A DNA stretch of 64,000 nt. Source: Falsiroseomonas bella. GTDB taxonomy: Bacteria > Pseudomonadota > Alphaproteobacteria > Acetobacterales > Acetobacteraceae. How positions within the stretch are numbered: position 1 is the stretch's first letter; each line of letters starts with the position of its first letter. The DNA lies in NCBI RefSeq assembly GCF_003173615.1, contig NZ_QGNA01000001.1, positions 744,001 to 808,000 on the forward strand. The letters are read 5' to 3'. The position numbers and the translations under genes are program-made. The notes below the pieces were generated by a model. It was not told the DNA's origin. It did not search any database and saw only the letters and a list, made by a program, of their open reading frames with translations. This document shows positions 42,515-53,368 of the stretch, piece after piece.

Positions 42515-44467
42515 ATGGCTGACGACATTCCCCTCAAGCCCGGCACGCAGACGCGGATCCACTCCCTCGTGCCGGGCGGCGCGCCGCTCGAGCTCTGCGC
42601 CTACTACCCGCGCTTCGCCGACTACTACCCGGAGGCCGAGCTGCAGACGAAGCGCTGGTTCCAGCGCCATGTCGCGCCGGACTGGGTGATCGCGGATGTC
42701 GGCGCGAATGTCGGGCTCTATGCCATGCTCTTCGCGCGGCTGGCGCCGCAGGGCCATGTGCATGCCTTCGAGCCGACCGAGACCGCGCGGCTCCTGCGCG
42801 CCAACCTCGCCGCGGCGGGGGCCGCCAATGTCAGCGTACACGATGTCGCGCTCGGCGCCGCCGACGGCGCGCGGGACGAGGCGATCTACCGGATCTGGGG
42901 CGCGGCGCCGGAGACGCGCACCTATCCCTTCTCCACCCTGGACAGCTTCGTGCGCCGCAACGGCCTCGACCGCCTGGACTGCGTGAAGATCGACGTGGAC
43001 GGCTTCGACCTGGAAGTGCTGAAGGGCGCGCGCGAGACCCTGGCGCGCTTCGATCCCTGGCTGGTGGTCGAGCTCAATCACGCGCTGGCCACGCGCGGCC
43101 AGTCGGTCGGCGAGGCGCTGCTGTGGCTGCGCGCCGAGGGCTATACGGAGGCGCTGGTCCTCGACCAGGAGAACTTCGTGCTGAAGCGCGCCGGCGCGGC
43201 CCCGGCCGGCGAAGGCGTCGCGCTGCGCTTCGACCGCGAGCCGGTGATGCTCGCCGCCGCCCATGCCGCGGCGGAGCCGCTGCCGGGTTTCTTAGCCGAA
43301 CAGCCCGTCCTGCACAACGGCGCGACATGGCAGGACGAGGTCGTGGTCTCGCCCGGCCCGCGCTGGGCCTATGCCGCCGCCTGGCCCGTGGCGGCGCAGG
43401 GCGCCGCCGGCCCCGTGATGATCGAGGCCGAGCTCCAGGTGGAGGCCGGCGCCGTCGGCCTCGGCGCCCTGACGCCGGACCAGTCCGGCTATGTCGGCAA
43501 GGAGATCGCCGTCTCGGCGGCGGCGGGGCCGCAGCTCGCGCGCATCTTCGTCCCGGACGGGTCCGCCATCGGACACTTCATGCTCCGCAACGTCACCGAG
43601 GACGGCGGGACGGCTCGCGCCCGCCTGATCGGGCTTCGCGCGGCCGCGGCACGGCCGGCGGCGCCCGTCGTCTCGGCGGTGCTGCGCCACGACGTGCGGG
43701 CCTTCGCGCTCGACCAGGTGCTCGACCCCGCCGCACCCGAAAGGGACGGGCGAAGCATCCCGATCCTGCCGGTGCAGGACATCGGGTCCGCGCTCGGCTT
43801 CCCCGTGCCCTACATCCCGGAACGCATGGTCTATCGCTACGGGCTGGAGGAATTCCGCACCGAGATCGACGAGCCGGGCCTCTATCGCTACCTCTATCGC
43901 TGGCTGCGCCCGAAGCGGCACCTGGAATTCGGCACCTGGGAAGGCTTCGGCACGGTGCTCTGCGCCGAGTCCTGCGAGGCCGAGATCTGGACCGTCAACC
44001 TGCCCGAAGGCGAGCGCGACGCCGCCGGCGCGCCGCTCTATGCCGCACAGCGGTTGCCGGGCGAAACGGCGGCGCCGCAAGCGGGCGCGGCGGGGGATGC
44101 CGGGGAGCGGATCGGCTGGCGCTATCGCGCCGCCGGTTTTGCGGGCCGCGTGCATCAACTGCTGATGGACAGCCGCGACATCCCCGTGGCGCAGTTCGGC
44201 CCCGGCTTCTTCGACACCGTGCTCGTGGATGGCGGCCACACGCCCGAGGTCGTCGCCGTGGACACCGACAATGCGCTGCATCTGGTGCGACCGGGCGGCG
44301 CGGTGATCTGGCATGATTTCTGCCCCGACCCCACGGCGCTCGCGGCGTCCGAGGCCGGTCGCGGCGTCATGCGCGCCTGGGTCGAGCATCACGACCGCTG
44401 GCGGCCGAAGCTCCGGGCGCTCTACTGGCTCCGGCCGAGCTGGCTTCTGCTCGGCATCAGGGATTGA
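42515..44467 (+). CDS. Two-headed methyltransferase: FkbM domain + beta domain + class I methyltransferase
   Basis: A 650-residue fusion. Residues about 50-230 are an FkbM methyltransferase: [36 protein letters not shown] and [19 protein letters not shown]. Residues about 265-370 form a beta-rich module ([20 protein letters not shown] to [11 protein letters not shown]) shared with the preceding gene product. From about residue 455 a second methyltransferase-like domain follows: [18 protein letters not shown], then [20 protein letters not shown] and [13 protein letters not shown], the Methyltransf_24-like pattern. Two active centres on one chain suggest methylation of two positions of the same glycan. 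It starts 56 bases after the methyltransferase gene. Confidence 0.83.
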   Translation: MADDIPLKPGTQTRIHSLVPGGAPLELCAYYPRFADYYPEAELQTKRWFQRHVAPDWVIADVGANVGLYAMLFARLAPQGHVHAFEPTETARLLRANLAAAGAANVSVHDVALGAADGARDEAIYRIWGAAPETRTYPFSTLDSFVRRNGLDRLDCVKIDVDGFDLEVLKGARETLARFDPWLVVELNHALATRGQSVGEALLWLRAEGYTEALVLDQENFVLKRAGAAPAGEGVALRFDREPVMLAAAHAAAEPLPGFLAEQPVLHNGATWQDEVVVSPGPRWAYAAAWPVAAQGAAGPVMIEAELQVEAGAVGLGALTPDQSGYVGKEIAVSAAAGPQLARIFVPDGSAIGHFMLRNVTEDGGTARARLIGLRAAAARPAAPVVSAVLRHDVRAFALDQVLDPAAPERDGRSIPILPVQDIGSALGFPVPYIPERMVYRYGLEEFRTEIDEPGLYRYLYRWLRPKRHLEFGTWEGFGTVLCAESCEAEIWTVNLPEGERDAAGAPLYAAQRLPGETAAPQAGAAGDAGERIGWRYRAAGFAGRVHQLLMDSRDIPVAQFGPGFFDTVLVDGGHTPEVVAVDTDNALHLVRPGGAVIWHDFCPDPTALAASEAGRGVMRAWVEHHDRWRPKLRALYWLRPSWLLLGIRD

Positions 44468-44552
44468 AGGGGCCGGGCTCCCGCAGGCCGGCCCGACGGC
44501 CCATCTTTCCGGCGTCAGGCCACCGCACCGACGCCAAACGGAGACGCTGTTC

Positions 44553-46607
44553 GTGACCGCCTTCCACAATCTCCACACCCACGGCTTCGTGCGCGCCGCC
44601 GCCGTCGCGCCGCGGCTGCGCGTGGCCGATCCGGCCTTCAACGTGGCCGAGACCATCGCAATGGCGCGCGAGGCGGCGGCGCAGGGCGCGTCGCTGGTGC
44701 TGTTCCCGGAGCTCGGCCTCTCGGCCTACGCCATCGACGACCTGCTGCAGCAATCCGCACTGCTGGAGGCCGTGGAGCAGGCCGTTGCGCGGCTGCTGGC
44801 GGAGTCGCGCGACCTGGCGCCGGTGCTGTTCGTCGGCGCGCCGGTGCGGGTGGGCGGGCGGCTGTTCAACACCGCGCTGGCGATCCATCGCGGCCGTCTG
44901 CTGGCCGCCTGGCCGAAATCCTACCTGCCCAGCTACCGGGAATTCTACGAGAAGCGGCACTTCGCGACCGGCCTCGGCGCGGTGCCGCCCACGCTGCACC
45001 TCGCCGGGCAGGAGGCGCCGTTCGGCACCGACATCCTGCTGCGCGCCACCGACCTGCCGGACCTGACCATCCATGTGGAGATCTGCGAGGATGTCTGGGC
45101 GCCGGTGCCGCCCTCCACGGCCGCGGCGCTGGCCGGCGCGACGGTGCTGCTGAACCTCTCGGCCAGCAACGTCACCGTCGGCAAGTCGGCCTATCGCCAT
45201 GCGCTGTGCCAAGTGCATTCGGCACGCTGCGTCGCGGCCTATCTCTACTCGGCCGCCGGCAACGGCGAATCCAGCACCGACCTCGCCTGGGACGGCCAGG
45301 CGATGATCTACGAGAACGGCACCCTGCTGGCCGAGGCGCCGCGCTTCGCCCGCGAGGCCGCGCCGATCCTGGCCGATCTCGACCTTGAGCGGCTGCAGCA
45401 GGAACGGCTGCGCATGACGAGCTTCGGCGACGCGGCCGACTTCAACCCGCCTTCGCGCCCGTTCCGCACCGTCGGCTTCGCGCTGGCACCGGACACCGAA
45501 AGCGACCTCGGGTTGATGCGTCCGCTGAGCCGCTTCCCCTTCGTGCCGGATGACGACGCGCGCCTGTCGGAGCTCTGCTACGAGGCGTACAACATCCAGT
45601 CCTACGGCCTGCGGCAGCGGCTGGAATCCACCGGCATCAAGCGCCTCGTGATCGGCGTCTCCGGCGGGCTGGATTCGACCCAGGCGCTGCTCGTCGCGGC
45701 GCATGCCTTCGACACGCTCGGCCTGCCGCGCAGCGGCATCCTGGCCTACACCCTCCCCGCCTTCGCTACGACCGCGCGCACCAAGTCGAATGCCTGGGCG
45801 CTCATGAAGGCGCTCGGCGTCTCCGCCGCCGAGATCGACATGACGCCGGCCAGCCTGCAGATGCTGCGCGACATCGGCCATCCCTTCGCCGAGGGCGAGC
45901 CGGTGCACGACGTCACCTTCGAGAACGTGCAGGCCGGCGCGCGCACCTCGCTGCTGTTCCGCCTGGCCAACCACCACGACGCGCTGGTGCTCGGCACCGG
46001 CGACCTCTCGGAGCTCGCGCTGGGCTGGGCGACCTATGGCGTCGGCGACCACATGTCGCACTACAACGTCAATGCCAGCGTGCCGAAGACGCTGATCCAG
46101 CACCTGATCCGCTGGGTCGCGGAGAGCGGCGCCTTCGGCGAGGCCGCGAAGCCGGTGCTGCTCGACATCCTGGCCACCGAGATCTCGCCCGAGCTGGTGC
46201 CGGGCGCGGGCGAGGACGGTCCCGCGCAGAAGACCGAGGATTTCGTCGGTCCCTACGCGCTGCAGGACTTCACGCTGTTCTACACCACGCGCTTCGGCAT
46301 GCGGCCGTCCAAGGTCGCCTTCCTCGCCTGGCATGCGTGGCACGACGTGGCGGCGGGCGCCTGGCCGCCGCACACGCCGCCCGACAAGCGCATCGCCTAT
46401 GACCTGCCGGTGATCGCGAGATGGCTCCGCGTCTTCGTGCGGCGCTTCTTCGCCACCAGCCAGTTCAAGCGCTCCGCCCTGCCGAACGGGCCGAAGGTGA
46501 GTTCCGGGGGCTCGCTCTCGCCCCGCGGCGACTGGCGGGCGCCGAGCGACGCCTCCCCGGCGGCCTGGCTCGCGGATCTCGACAGGATCCCGGTCGCCCG
46601 CGACTAG
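44553..46607 (+). CDS. nadE: Glutamine-dependent NAD(+) synthetase
   Basis: A 684-residue NAD synthetase of the long, glutamine-hydrolysing type (as in Mycobacterium tuberculosis). The N-terminal nitrilase-like glutaminase has the triad Glu53 (FPELGLS), Lys122 (WPKSYLP) and Cys178 (VEICEDVW). The C-terminal synthetase has the ATP pyrophosphatase loop [13 protein letters not shown] and [17 protein letters not shown]. It makes NAD from deamido-NAD, ATP and glutamine-derived ammonia. GTG 44553, with GGAG 9 bases upstream, was chosen. It sits between glycan-modification genes and the exporter genes, an odd place for a housekeeping gene; it may mark an insertion boundary of the locus. Confidence 0.95.
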   Translation: MTAFHNLHTHGFVRAAAVAPRLRVADPAFNVAETIAMAREAAAQGASLVLFPELGLSAYAIDDLLQQSALLEAVEQAVARLLAESRDLAPVLFVGAPVRVGGRLFNTALAIHRGRLLAAWPKSYLPSYREFYEKRHFATGLGAVPPTLHLAGQEAPFGTDILLRATDLPDLTIHVEICEDVWAPVPPSTAAALAGATVLLNLSASNVTVGKSAYRHALCQVHSARCVAAYLYSAAGNGESSTDLAWDGQAMIYENGTLLAEAPRFAREAAPILADLDLERLQQERLRMTSFGDAADFNPPSRPFRTVGFALAPDTESDLGLMRPLSRFPFVPDDDARLSELCYEAYNIQSYGLRQRLESTGIKRLVIGVSGGLDSTQALLVAAHAFDTLGLPRSGILAYTLPAFATTARTKSNAWALMKALGVSAAEIDMTPASLQMLRDIGHPFAEGEPVHDVTFENVQAGARTSLLFRLANHHDALVLGTGDLSELALGWATYGVGDHMSHYNVNASVPKTLIQHLIRWVAESGAFGEAAKPVLLDILATEISPELVPGAGEDGPAQKTEDFVGPYALQDFTLFYTTRFGMRPSKVAFLAWHAWHDVAAGAWPPHTPPDKRIAYDLPVIARWLRVFVRRFFATSQFKRSALPNGPKVSSGGSLSPRGDWRAPSDASPAAWLADLDRIPVARD

Positions 46608-46642
46608 CCCCAGGTCGCTGGCGGGCCGGCGGCGGGCGGGGT

Positions 46643-47500
46643 ATGAGGCGCGCCATGCGGTCCCCCACCCTTCCCCTGGCATCGCCGCGCTATGTGCGGG
46701 ACGCCGCGGACCCGCGCCATGTCGAGCGCGCGATCGACGACATGCGCGGCGGCCTGGCCCGCTGGCGCCTGGCGATGGCGCTGGCGCGGCTCGACATCCG
46801 CAACCGCTACCGCGGCTCCGTGATCGGCCCGTTCTGGCTGACGGTCTCGACCGCGGTGATGGTGGCCGGCATCGGGCTGCTCTACTCCACGCTCTTCAGG
46901 CTGCCGCTGACGGAATACCTGCCCTACCTGACGGTGAGCCTGCTGGTCTGGAACACGCTGAACCAGATCATCAACGATGCGGGCAACAGCCTGATCGCCT
47001 CGGAAGGCGTGATCCGGCAGGTGCCGCTGCCCTACACGGTGCATGTGCTGCGCTTCGTGATCCGCAACGTGATCGTCGCGGCGCACAGCCTGCCGCTGAT
47101 CGCCGTGGTGTTCCTGATCTGCGGCGTGGTGCCGGGATGGGGGGCGCTGATGGCGCTGCCCGGGCTGGCGCTGCTGTTCATCAACGCCTTCGCGGGCGGG
47201 CTCTTCCTCGGCATGATCTGCGCGCGGTTCCGCGACATCCAGCAGATCGTCGCCAGCGTGATGCAGCTCGCCTTCTTCATGACGCCGGTGATCTGGAAGC
47301 CCGAGCTGCTGCGCGAATGGCAGGTCCTGCTGCCGCTGAACCCCTTCTTCGCGCTGATGGAGACGGTGCGCGGCCCGCTGGTGGAAGGCGGCGCGTCCTG
47401 GCTGATCTGGCTGGCGGCGCTGGTCTACACCGCGGCGGCCTGCGCGGTCGCCTTCGTCTTCTTCGTGCGCTTCCGCGCGCGCATCGCCTTCTGGGTGTGA
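46643..47500 (+). CDS. ABC-2 polysaccharide exporter permease (KpsM/Wzm-like)
   Basis: A 285-residue membrane protein of the ABC-2 type. After a cytoplasmic N-terminus with LDIRNRYRGSVIGPFWLTVS, the conserved entry motif of KpsM/Wzm/TagG permeases, about six hydrophobic spans follow (for example VMVAGIGLLYSTLF, IAVVFLICGVVPGWG, ALLFINAFAGGLFLGMI and the C-terminal AALVYTAAACAVAFVFF). FMTPVIWKPELL is another family signature. With the ATPase 10 bases downstream it forms the inner-membrane exporter for a lipid-linked polysaccharide. ATG 46643 is used; 46655 is possible. Confidence 0.9.
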   Translation: MRRAMRSPTLPLASPRYVRDAADPRHVERAIDDMRGGLARWRLAMALARLDIRNRYRGSVIGPFWLTVSTAVMVAGIGLLYSTLFRLPLTEYLPYLTVSLLVWNTLNQIINDAGNSLIASEGVIRQVPLPYTVHVLRFVIRNVIVAAHSLPLIAVVFLICGVVPGWGALMALPGLALLFINAFAGGLFLGMICARFRDIQQIVASVMQLAFFMTPVIWKPELLREWQVLLPLNPFFALMETVRGPLVEGGASWLIWLAALVYTAAACAVAFVFFVRFRARIAFWV

Positions 47501-47510
47501 GCCGTCGCAG

Positions 47511-48239
47511 ATGCCGCTGATCCAGGCAGACGGGATCTCGATCGAGTTCCCCCTCTATCACGTCGGCGCGCGGTCGCTGAAGAAGCGGCTGCTCGCGCGC
47601 TCCCCGATCCGCCTGAAGGAGGACGAGAGCCACCGCATCGTCGTCGCGGCGCTGCGCGACCTGACCTTCCGCATCGAGCCCGGCGAGCGCGTGGCGCTGG
47701 TGGGCAGCAACGGCGCCGGCAAGACCACGCTGCTCCGCACCCTGGCCGGCATCTACGAGCCCGTGGCGGGCCGGCTCGAGGTGAATGGCACCATCGGCTC
47801 CCTGATCGACCCGGGTGCGGGCATGGACACCGAGGCGACCGGGCGGGAGAACATCATCCTGCGCGGCCTGTTCCTCGGCATGTCGGAAAGCGAGTGCGAG
47901 CGGCTGGCCGAGGAGGCGGGGCGTTTCAGCGGCCTCGGCGAGTTCCTCGACGTGCCGATCCGCACCTATTCCGCGGGCATGGCGGTACGCCTGTCCTTCG
48001 CGGCGGCGACGCTGATGGAACCCCAGATCCTGCTGATGGACGAGTGGTTCCTGGCCGGCGACGCGGACTTCATCGAGCGGGCCAGCGAGCGCCTGTCGCA
48101 GCTGGTGGAAGGGGCCGACATCCTGGTGCTTGCCACGCACAACATGTCCATCGTCCGGCAATGGTGCACCCGGGCGATCAAGCTCTCGGGCGGGCGGATC
48201 GTTGCCGACGGCCCGGTGGCCGAGATCGTCGAGGCCTGA
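47511..48239 (+). CDS. ABC exporter ATPase (KpsT/Wzt-like)
   Basis: A 242-residue ATPase with Walker A GSNGAGKTTLLR, signature TYSAGMAVRLSFA (the degenerate SxGM form typical of polysaccharide and teichoate exporters), Walker B ILLMDEWFLAGD and H-loop LATHNMSIV. It lacks the C-terminal carbohydrate-binding domain of Wzt from O9a-type systems, so substrate recognition more likely follows the KpsT capsule model. It is the partner of the upstream permease (10-base gap), powering export of the glycan made by the locus. Confidence 0.92.
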   Translation: MPLIQADGISIEFPLYHVGARSLKKRLLARSPIRLKEDESHRIVVAALRDLTFRIEPGERVALVGSNGAGKTTLLRTLAGIYEPVAGRLEVNGTIGSLIDPGAGMDTEATGRENIILRGLFLGMSESECERLAEEAGRFSGLGEFLDVPIRTYSAGMAVRLSFAAATLMEPQILLMDEWFLAGDADFIERASERLSQLVEGADILVLATHNMSIVRQWCTRAIKLSGGRIVADGPVAEIVEA

Positions 48240-48372
48240 CCGCCCGCCGCCACCCGCGGATCCAAGGGAGTTTTTCTTGCGCGCGGCATCGGGTTCCCAG
48301 GCGCCCCCGATTCCCGCGGCAGTCCGGCATGGCTAGTCTCCGCCGCCTCTCTGGCCTGCATGAGGAAGCGCC

Positions 48373-49767
48373 ATGCTGGAATGCCTCGCGGAACCCTCCG
48401 TCGATTCGCTGCCGCTGCATGCGGTGACGCCGGCCGGGCTGGAGGCGCTGCTGGAGGGGCTCCCGGCTTCGCAGGCCGGCTTCCTCCGGGCCTCCGGCTT
48501 CGCCGCGAAGGCACAGGAGATCAGGCTGCTGCCGGGCGAGGCGGGGCTGGGCGGCGCGGTGCTGGGCCTAGGCGCCGACGCGGCGGAGGCGGCGCGGCCC
48601 TGGGCCTTCGGCGGCGCAGCCTTCGCCCTGCCGGAGGGCACCGCCTGGCACCTCGTCGGCGCGCCCGATCCGGCCGCCGCGGTGCTCGGCTGGTGCCTCG
48701 GCGCCTATCGCTTCCGCCGGCTGAAGTCGGAGGGCGCCCGCGCACCCGCGCGGCTCGTCGCCCCGGCGGGGACGGAGGCGGCGCAGCAGCAGGCGGCGGC
48801 GATCCGGCGCGGGCGGGACCTGATCAACATGCCGGCGAACCATCTCGGCCCGGCGGAGCTGGCCGAGGCGGTGCGCGACCTCGGCGCCCGGCACGGCGCG
48901 TCGGTCGAGGTCATCGAAGGCGCCGCGCTGGCCGAGGGCTTCCCGGCGGTGCAGGCGGTGGGCGGCGGCTCGCCGCGCGCCCCGCGCGTGGCGATCCTGC
49001 GCTGGGACGGGGCGGCGGACGGCCCGCTCGTCGCGCTCTGCGGCAAGGGCGTCTGCTTCGACACGGGCGGGCTCGACCTGAAGCCCGCGGCGGCCATGCT
49101 GCGCATGAAGAAGGACATGGGCGGCGCCGCGGCGGTGATGGCGGCGGCCGAGATGCTGATGGCCGCCCGCGCCCCGATCCGGCTGCTGCTGCTCATCGGC
49201 GCGGTGGAGAACGCGGTCTCCGGCACCGCCTTCCGGCCGCTCGACGTGATCCGCACGCGCAAGGGCCTGACGGTCGAGATCGGGAACACCGATGCCGAAG
49301 GGCGGCTCGTGCTGGCGGACCTGCTGGCGCTGGCCTGCGAATCGGCGCCGGCCCTGCTGGTGGATTGCGCCACGCTGACCGGCGCGGCGCGGGTGGCGCT
49401 CGGACCCGACCTGCCGGCGCTCTTCACCGACGACGACAGCCTTGCCGAGAGCGTGGTGCGGGCCGGCGAGGCGGTGAGCGACCCGCTATGGCGGCTCCCA
49501 TTACAAAAAAATTATCTATCCTGGCTAGACAGTTCGATCGCTGATCTTAACAATGTTTCCACGAAGCCAATGGCGGGGGCGATCGTTGCAGCGCTATTCC
49601 TCCGTCATTTCGTGGAACGAGATGCGCGCTGGGCACATATAGACTTATACGCATGGAACGATCAGAGTCGTCCCGGTCGGCCAGAGGGCGGCGAGATCCA
49701 GGCGGCCAGGGCCATCTTTCGAGCGGCCGAAACGCTTGCCGGGGGGGCCGGCGGCGCGGGAAGGTAA
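48373..49767 (+). CDS. M17 leucyl aminopeptidase family protein
   Basis: A 464-residue metallo-aminopeptidase of family M17, which removes N-terminal residues from peptides with two metal ions. Metal and catalytic motifs are GKGVCFDTGGLDLK, MKKDMGGAA and the family signature NTDAEGRL (about residue 306), then ADLNNVS and YAWNDQSRPGRPEGGE near the C-terminus. The DNA changes character inside the gene: from about 49498 codons such as tta, caa, aaa, tat, cta and ata appear, rare elsewhere in the window, although the protein remains a normal M17 sequence. This suggests that the 3' part was acquired by recombination with a relative of lower GC content. Confidence 0.9.
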   Translation: MLECLAEPSVDSLPLHAVTPAGLEALLEGLPASQAGFLRASGFAAKAQEIRLLPGEAGLGGAVLGLGADAAEAARPWAFGGAAFALPEGTAWHLVGAPDPAAAVLGWCLGAYRFRRLKSEGARAPARLVAPAGTEAAQQQAAAIRRGRDLINMPANHLGPAELAEAVRDLGARHGASVEVIEGAALAEGFPAVQAVGGGSPRAPRVAILRWDGAADGPLVALCGKGVCFDTGGLDLKPAAAMLRMKKDMGGAAAVMAAAEMLMAARAPIRLLLLIGAVENAVSGTAFRPLDVIRTRKGLTVEIGNTDAEGRLVLADLLALACESAPALLVDCATLTGAARVALGPDLPALFTDDDSLAESVVRAGEAVSDPLWRLPLQKNYLSWLDSSIADLNNVSTKPMAGAIVAALFLRHFVERDARWAHIDLYAWNDQSRPGRPEGGEIQAARAIFRAAETLAGGAGGAGR

Positions 49768-49870
49768 CAAAGCCAAGATGAAACGGGAACTTTCTGCTTC
49801 AAGCCGCTCTCAAAAGGGTGCTTCGCGCGACGACCATTCACGTAACGGCATCTCGAGAAGGCGTGGCAAG
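49498..49870 (+). other. AT-richer patch inside and after the aminopeptidase gene
   Basis: Base composition drops abruptly at about 49498: positions 49501-49560 contain 21 G+C of 60, against 44 of 60 in the preceding line (49441-49500). Lower values (34-38 of 60) persist to about 49860, after which typical composition returns. The patch covers the last ~90 codons of the aminopeptidase gene and the leader of the MarR-type gene. No direct repeats, transposase or attachment site were recognised at its ends. Confidence 0.65.
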
Positions 49871-49939
49871 ATGCGCTCCGGGGCCGCGGCCAAGCCCGGT
49901 TCGGACGGCCGGGAGGGCAGCCAGGAAGGATTTGAGAGC

Positions 49940-50332
49940 ATGGCAATGCAGACGAACCCCGACGTGCTTGTCGGTATCCTCAGGGACACGGTCGTGGCGC
50001 TGGTGCGCCGCGACGGGCCGGACCTGTCGGCCCGCCAGCTTGGCGTATTCCTGACGGTCTACCTGACCGACGGGCCGCACACCGTGCGCGGCCTGGCGGC
50101 CGAGCTGAACGTCTCCAAGCCCGCGATCACCCGCGCGCTGGACCGGCTCGGCGAGCTGGACCTGGCCCGGCGGAAAGTGGACCCGATGGACCGCCGCAGC
50201 GTGCTGGTGCAGCGCACGCTCAAGGGCGCCGCCTTCCTGCGCGACATGCGCAGCATCATGGACCAGGCCGCGCGCGAGGCCCCGCAGGGCGGCGAGAACC
50301 CGGCCGAGGGCTCGGCGCGCCGGGCCGGCTGA
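49940..50332 (+). CDS. MarR-family transcriptional regulator
   Basis: A 130-residue winged-helix protein. The core is LSARQLGVFLTVYLTDGPHT, then the recognition helix region VRGLAAELNVSKPAITRALD and the wing LARRKVDPMDRRSVLVQRT, typical of MarR/SlyA regulators. ATG 49940 has AGGAAGGA about 9 bases upstream and places the first helix where the family has it. An in-frame ATG at 49778 would add a basic, low-complexity 54-residue extension, which looks less likely. Target genes are unknown. The gene converges on the hydroxyacid reductase gene. Confidence 0.85.
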   Translation: MAMQTNPDVLVGILRDTVVALVRRDGPDLSARQLGVFLTVYLTDGPHTVRGLAAELNVSKPAITRALDRLGELDLARRKVDPMDRRSVLVQRTLKGAAFLRDMRSIMDQAAREAPQGGENPAEGSARRAG

Positions 50333-50340
50333 AGCCGGCC
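50323..50340. terminator. Possible terminator hairpin at the MarR-type gene end
   Basis: A 7-bp GGCCGGC/GCCGGCC stem with a TGAA loop spans the stop codon of the MarR-type gene, just before the convergent reductase gene. There is no U-tract, so efficiency is doubtful. Confidence 0.3.
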
Positions 50341-50358
50341 GGCGTTGCGCAGGCCCCC

Positions 50359-51291
50359 TCAGTAGCCGGCGGCGAAGTCCACGAGGTTCAGCAGGGGCGC
50401 GCCCGTCCGCGCCCTGCGCAGGTTTTCGACAACCTGCGGCGCGGCACTTGCCGGAATGGTGATGCTGGCCGCGTGCGGCGTCATGATCACCTTTGGATGC
50501 GCCCAGTAGGGGTGCTCGGGCGGCAGCGGCTCCGGCTGGAAGACGTCGAGCGCCGCGCCGGCCACCTGGCCGCTGTCGAGCGCGGCCAGCAGGTCGGCAT
50601 CCACCACATGGCCGCCACGCGCGCCGTTGATCACGAAGGCGCCGCGCGGCAGCCGGCCCAGCAACCGGGCGTCCACGATCCCCCGCGTCGCCGGCGTCAG
50701 CGGCAGCAGGCAGATCAGGATGTCGGACCGCGCCGCCATGGCGGCCAGACCCTCCTCGCCGTGGAAGGTCTCGACGCCCTCCACCTGGCGCGGCCGGCGG
50801 GTCCAGCCCATCACCGGGAAGCCCAGGCCGCGCAGCAGCCCGCCGGCATGGCTGCCGAGCTCACCGAGGCCGAGGATGCCGATGCGGCGCTCGGCGGTGA
50901 CCGGCGCAGGCAGTTCCAGCCAGTGCCGGTCGCGCTGCAGCGCGCGGTATTCCAGGTCCTGGCGGTGGAAGCGCAGCACGTTCAGCAGCACCCACTCGCC
51001 CATCTGCGTCGTCAGCATGCGGTCCACCAGCCGCGCGACCGGGATGCCCGGCGGCGGTCCCGGCGGGCGCAGCAGATGGTCCACGCCGGCGCCCATCGAG
51101 ACGATGAGCTTCAGGTTGGGATAGCGGCGCAGCTCCGCCATGTCGTGCGAGGTCCAGACCACCGCCGCCTCGATCGCGGCCGGATCGCCGGCATCGGGGA
51201 ACATCCGGATCTCGAGGCCGGGATCGAGCGCCAGCAGCGCGCCGCGCCAGGCCTCCATCGCATTGGCCTTGGTGGAGAGCAGAACGGCCAT
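50359..51291 (-). CDS. Glyoxylate/hydroxypyruvate reductase A-like dehydrogenase
   Basis: A 310-residue D-2-hydroxyacid dehydrogenase resembling GhrA. It has LIVSMGAGVDHLL, VARLVDRMLTTQMGEWVLLN, the NAD(P)-binding ILGLGELGSHAGGLLRGLG with WTRRPRQ after it (basic residues favouring NADPH), the catalytic arginine in NGARGGHVVD and the histidine in MTPHAASIT. GhrA reduces glyoxylate and hydroxypyruvate. Its ATG overlaps the stop of the upstream small membrane-protein gene by one base, making it the last gene of the minus-strand run that contains yejABEF. Confidence 0.87.
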   Translation of the reverse strand: MAVLLSTKANAMEAWRGALLALDPGLEIRMFPDAGDPAAIEAAVVWTSHDMAELRRYPNLKLIVSMGAGVDHLLRPPGPPPGIPVARLVDRMLTTQMGEWVLLNVLRFHRQDLEYRALQRDRHWLELPAPVTAERRIGILGLGELGSHAGGLLRGLGFPVMGWTRRPRQVEGVETFHGEEGLAAMAARSDILICLLPLTPATRGIVDARLLGRLPRGAFVINGARGGHVVDADLLAALDSGQVAGAALDVFQPEPLPPEHPYWAHPKVIMTPHAASITIPASAAPQVVENLRRARTGAPLLNLVDFAAGY

Positions 51292-51757
51292 CAGGCAGCC
51301 TCCCGGGGCGCTTCCGGCGCGGCATGCTCCCGCGCCACGAGGCGGACGAAGCCGCGCCAGTCATCCCGGCGCGTCGCGGCGAGCTTCCTGCCGTCGGGCA
51401 ACTCCGCATAGAGGCTGAGCACGCCCTTCGCCCAGAGCGCGTCGAAATGCACATCGGACTGGAGCGCCCAGGCCGTGGTGCGGTCGAACACGCCGTCCTT
51501 CACGCGCGGCTGCACCTTCGCCAGCCACCACCAGCAGCCGACGACCAGGATGGCCGCGCCGAGATAGAAATGCACCCACGCCGTCGCCGCGAAGGAGGAG
51601 ACGAGGATCAGCGCCGCCGGCCAGACATTTTCGCCATAGCGATAGACCGGGCTGCCGGGAGAGTTCATCTTGCGGATGTGCACGCCGAGCTTCATCCGCT
51701 CGGCCCCGAGCAATTCGCGCAGCATCTCGAGCGGCGATCGCGGCTCTTCCTCGTCCG

Positions 51758-51761
<4 letters not shown>
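51291..51761 (-). CDS. Small membrane protein of unknown function
   Basis: A 156-residue protein with an acidic N-terminus, then two adjacent hydrophobic segments (ALILVSSFAATAWVHFYLG and AAILVVGCWWWLA, about residues 49-82) forming a probable membrane hairpin, and a soluble C-terminal domain (SDVHFDALWAKGVLSLYAEL through RRDDWRGFVRLVAREHA). I recognise no named family. The start overlaps the yejF stop by four bases (ATGA) and the stop overlaps the ghrA-like start by one base, so it is translationally coupled on both sides. Confidence 0.75.
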
Positions 51762-53364
<1,603 letters not shown>

Positions 53365-53368
<4 letters not shown>

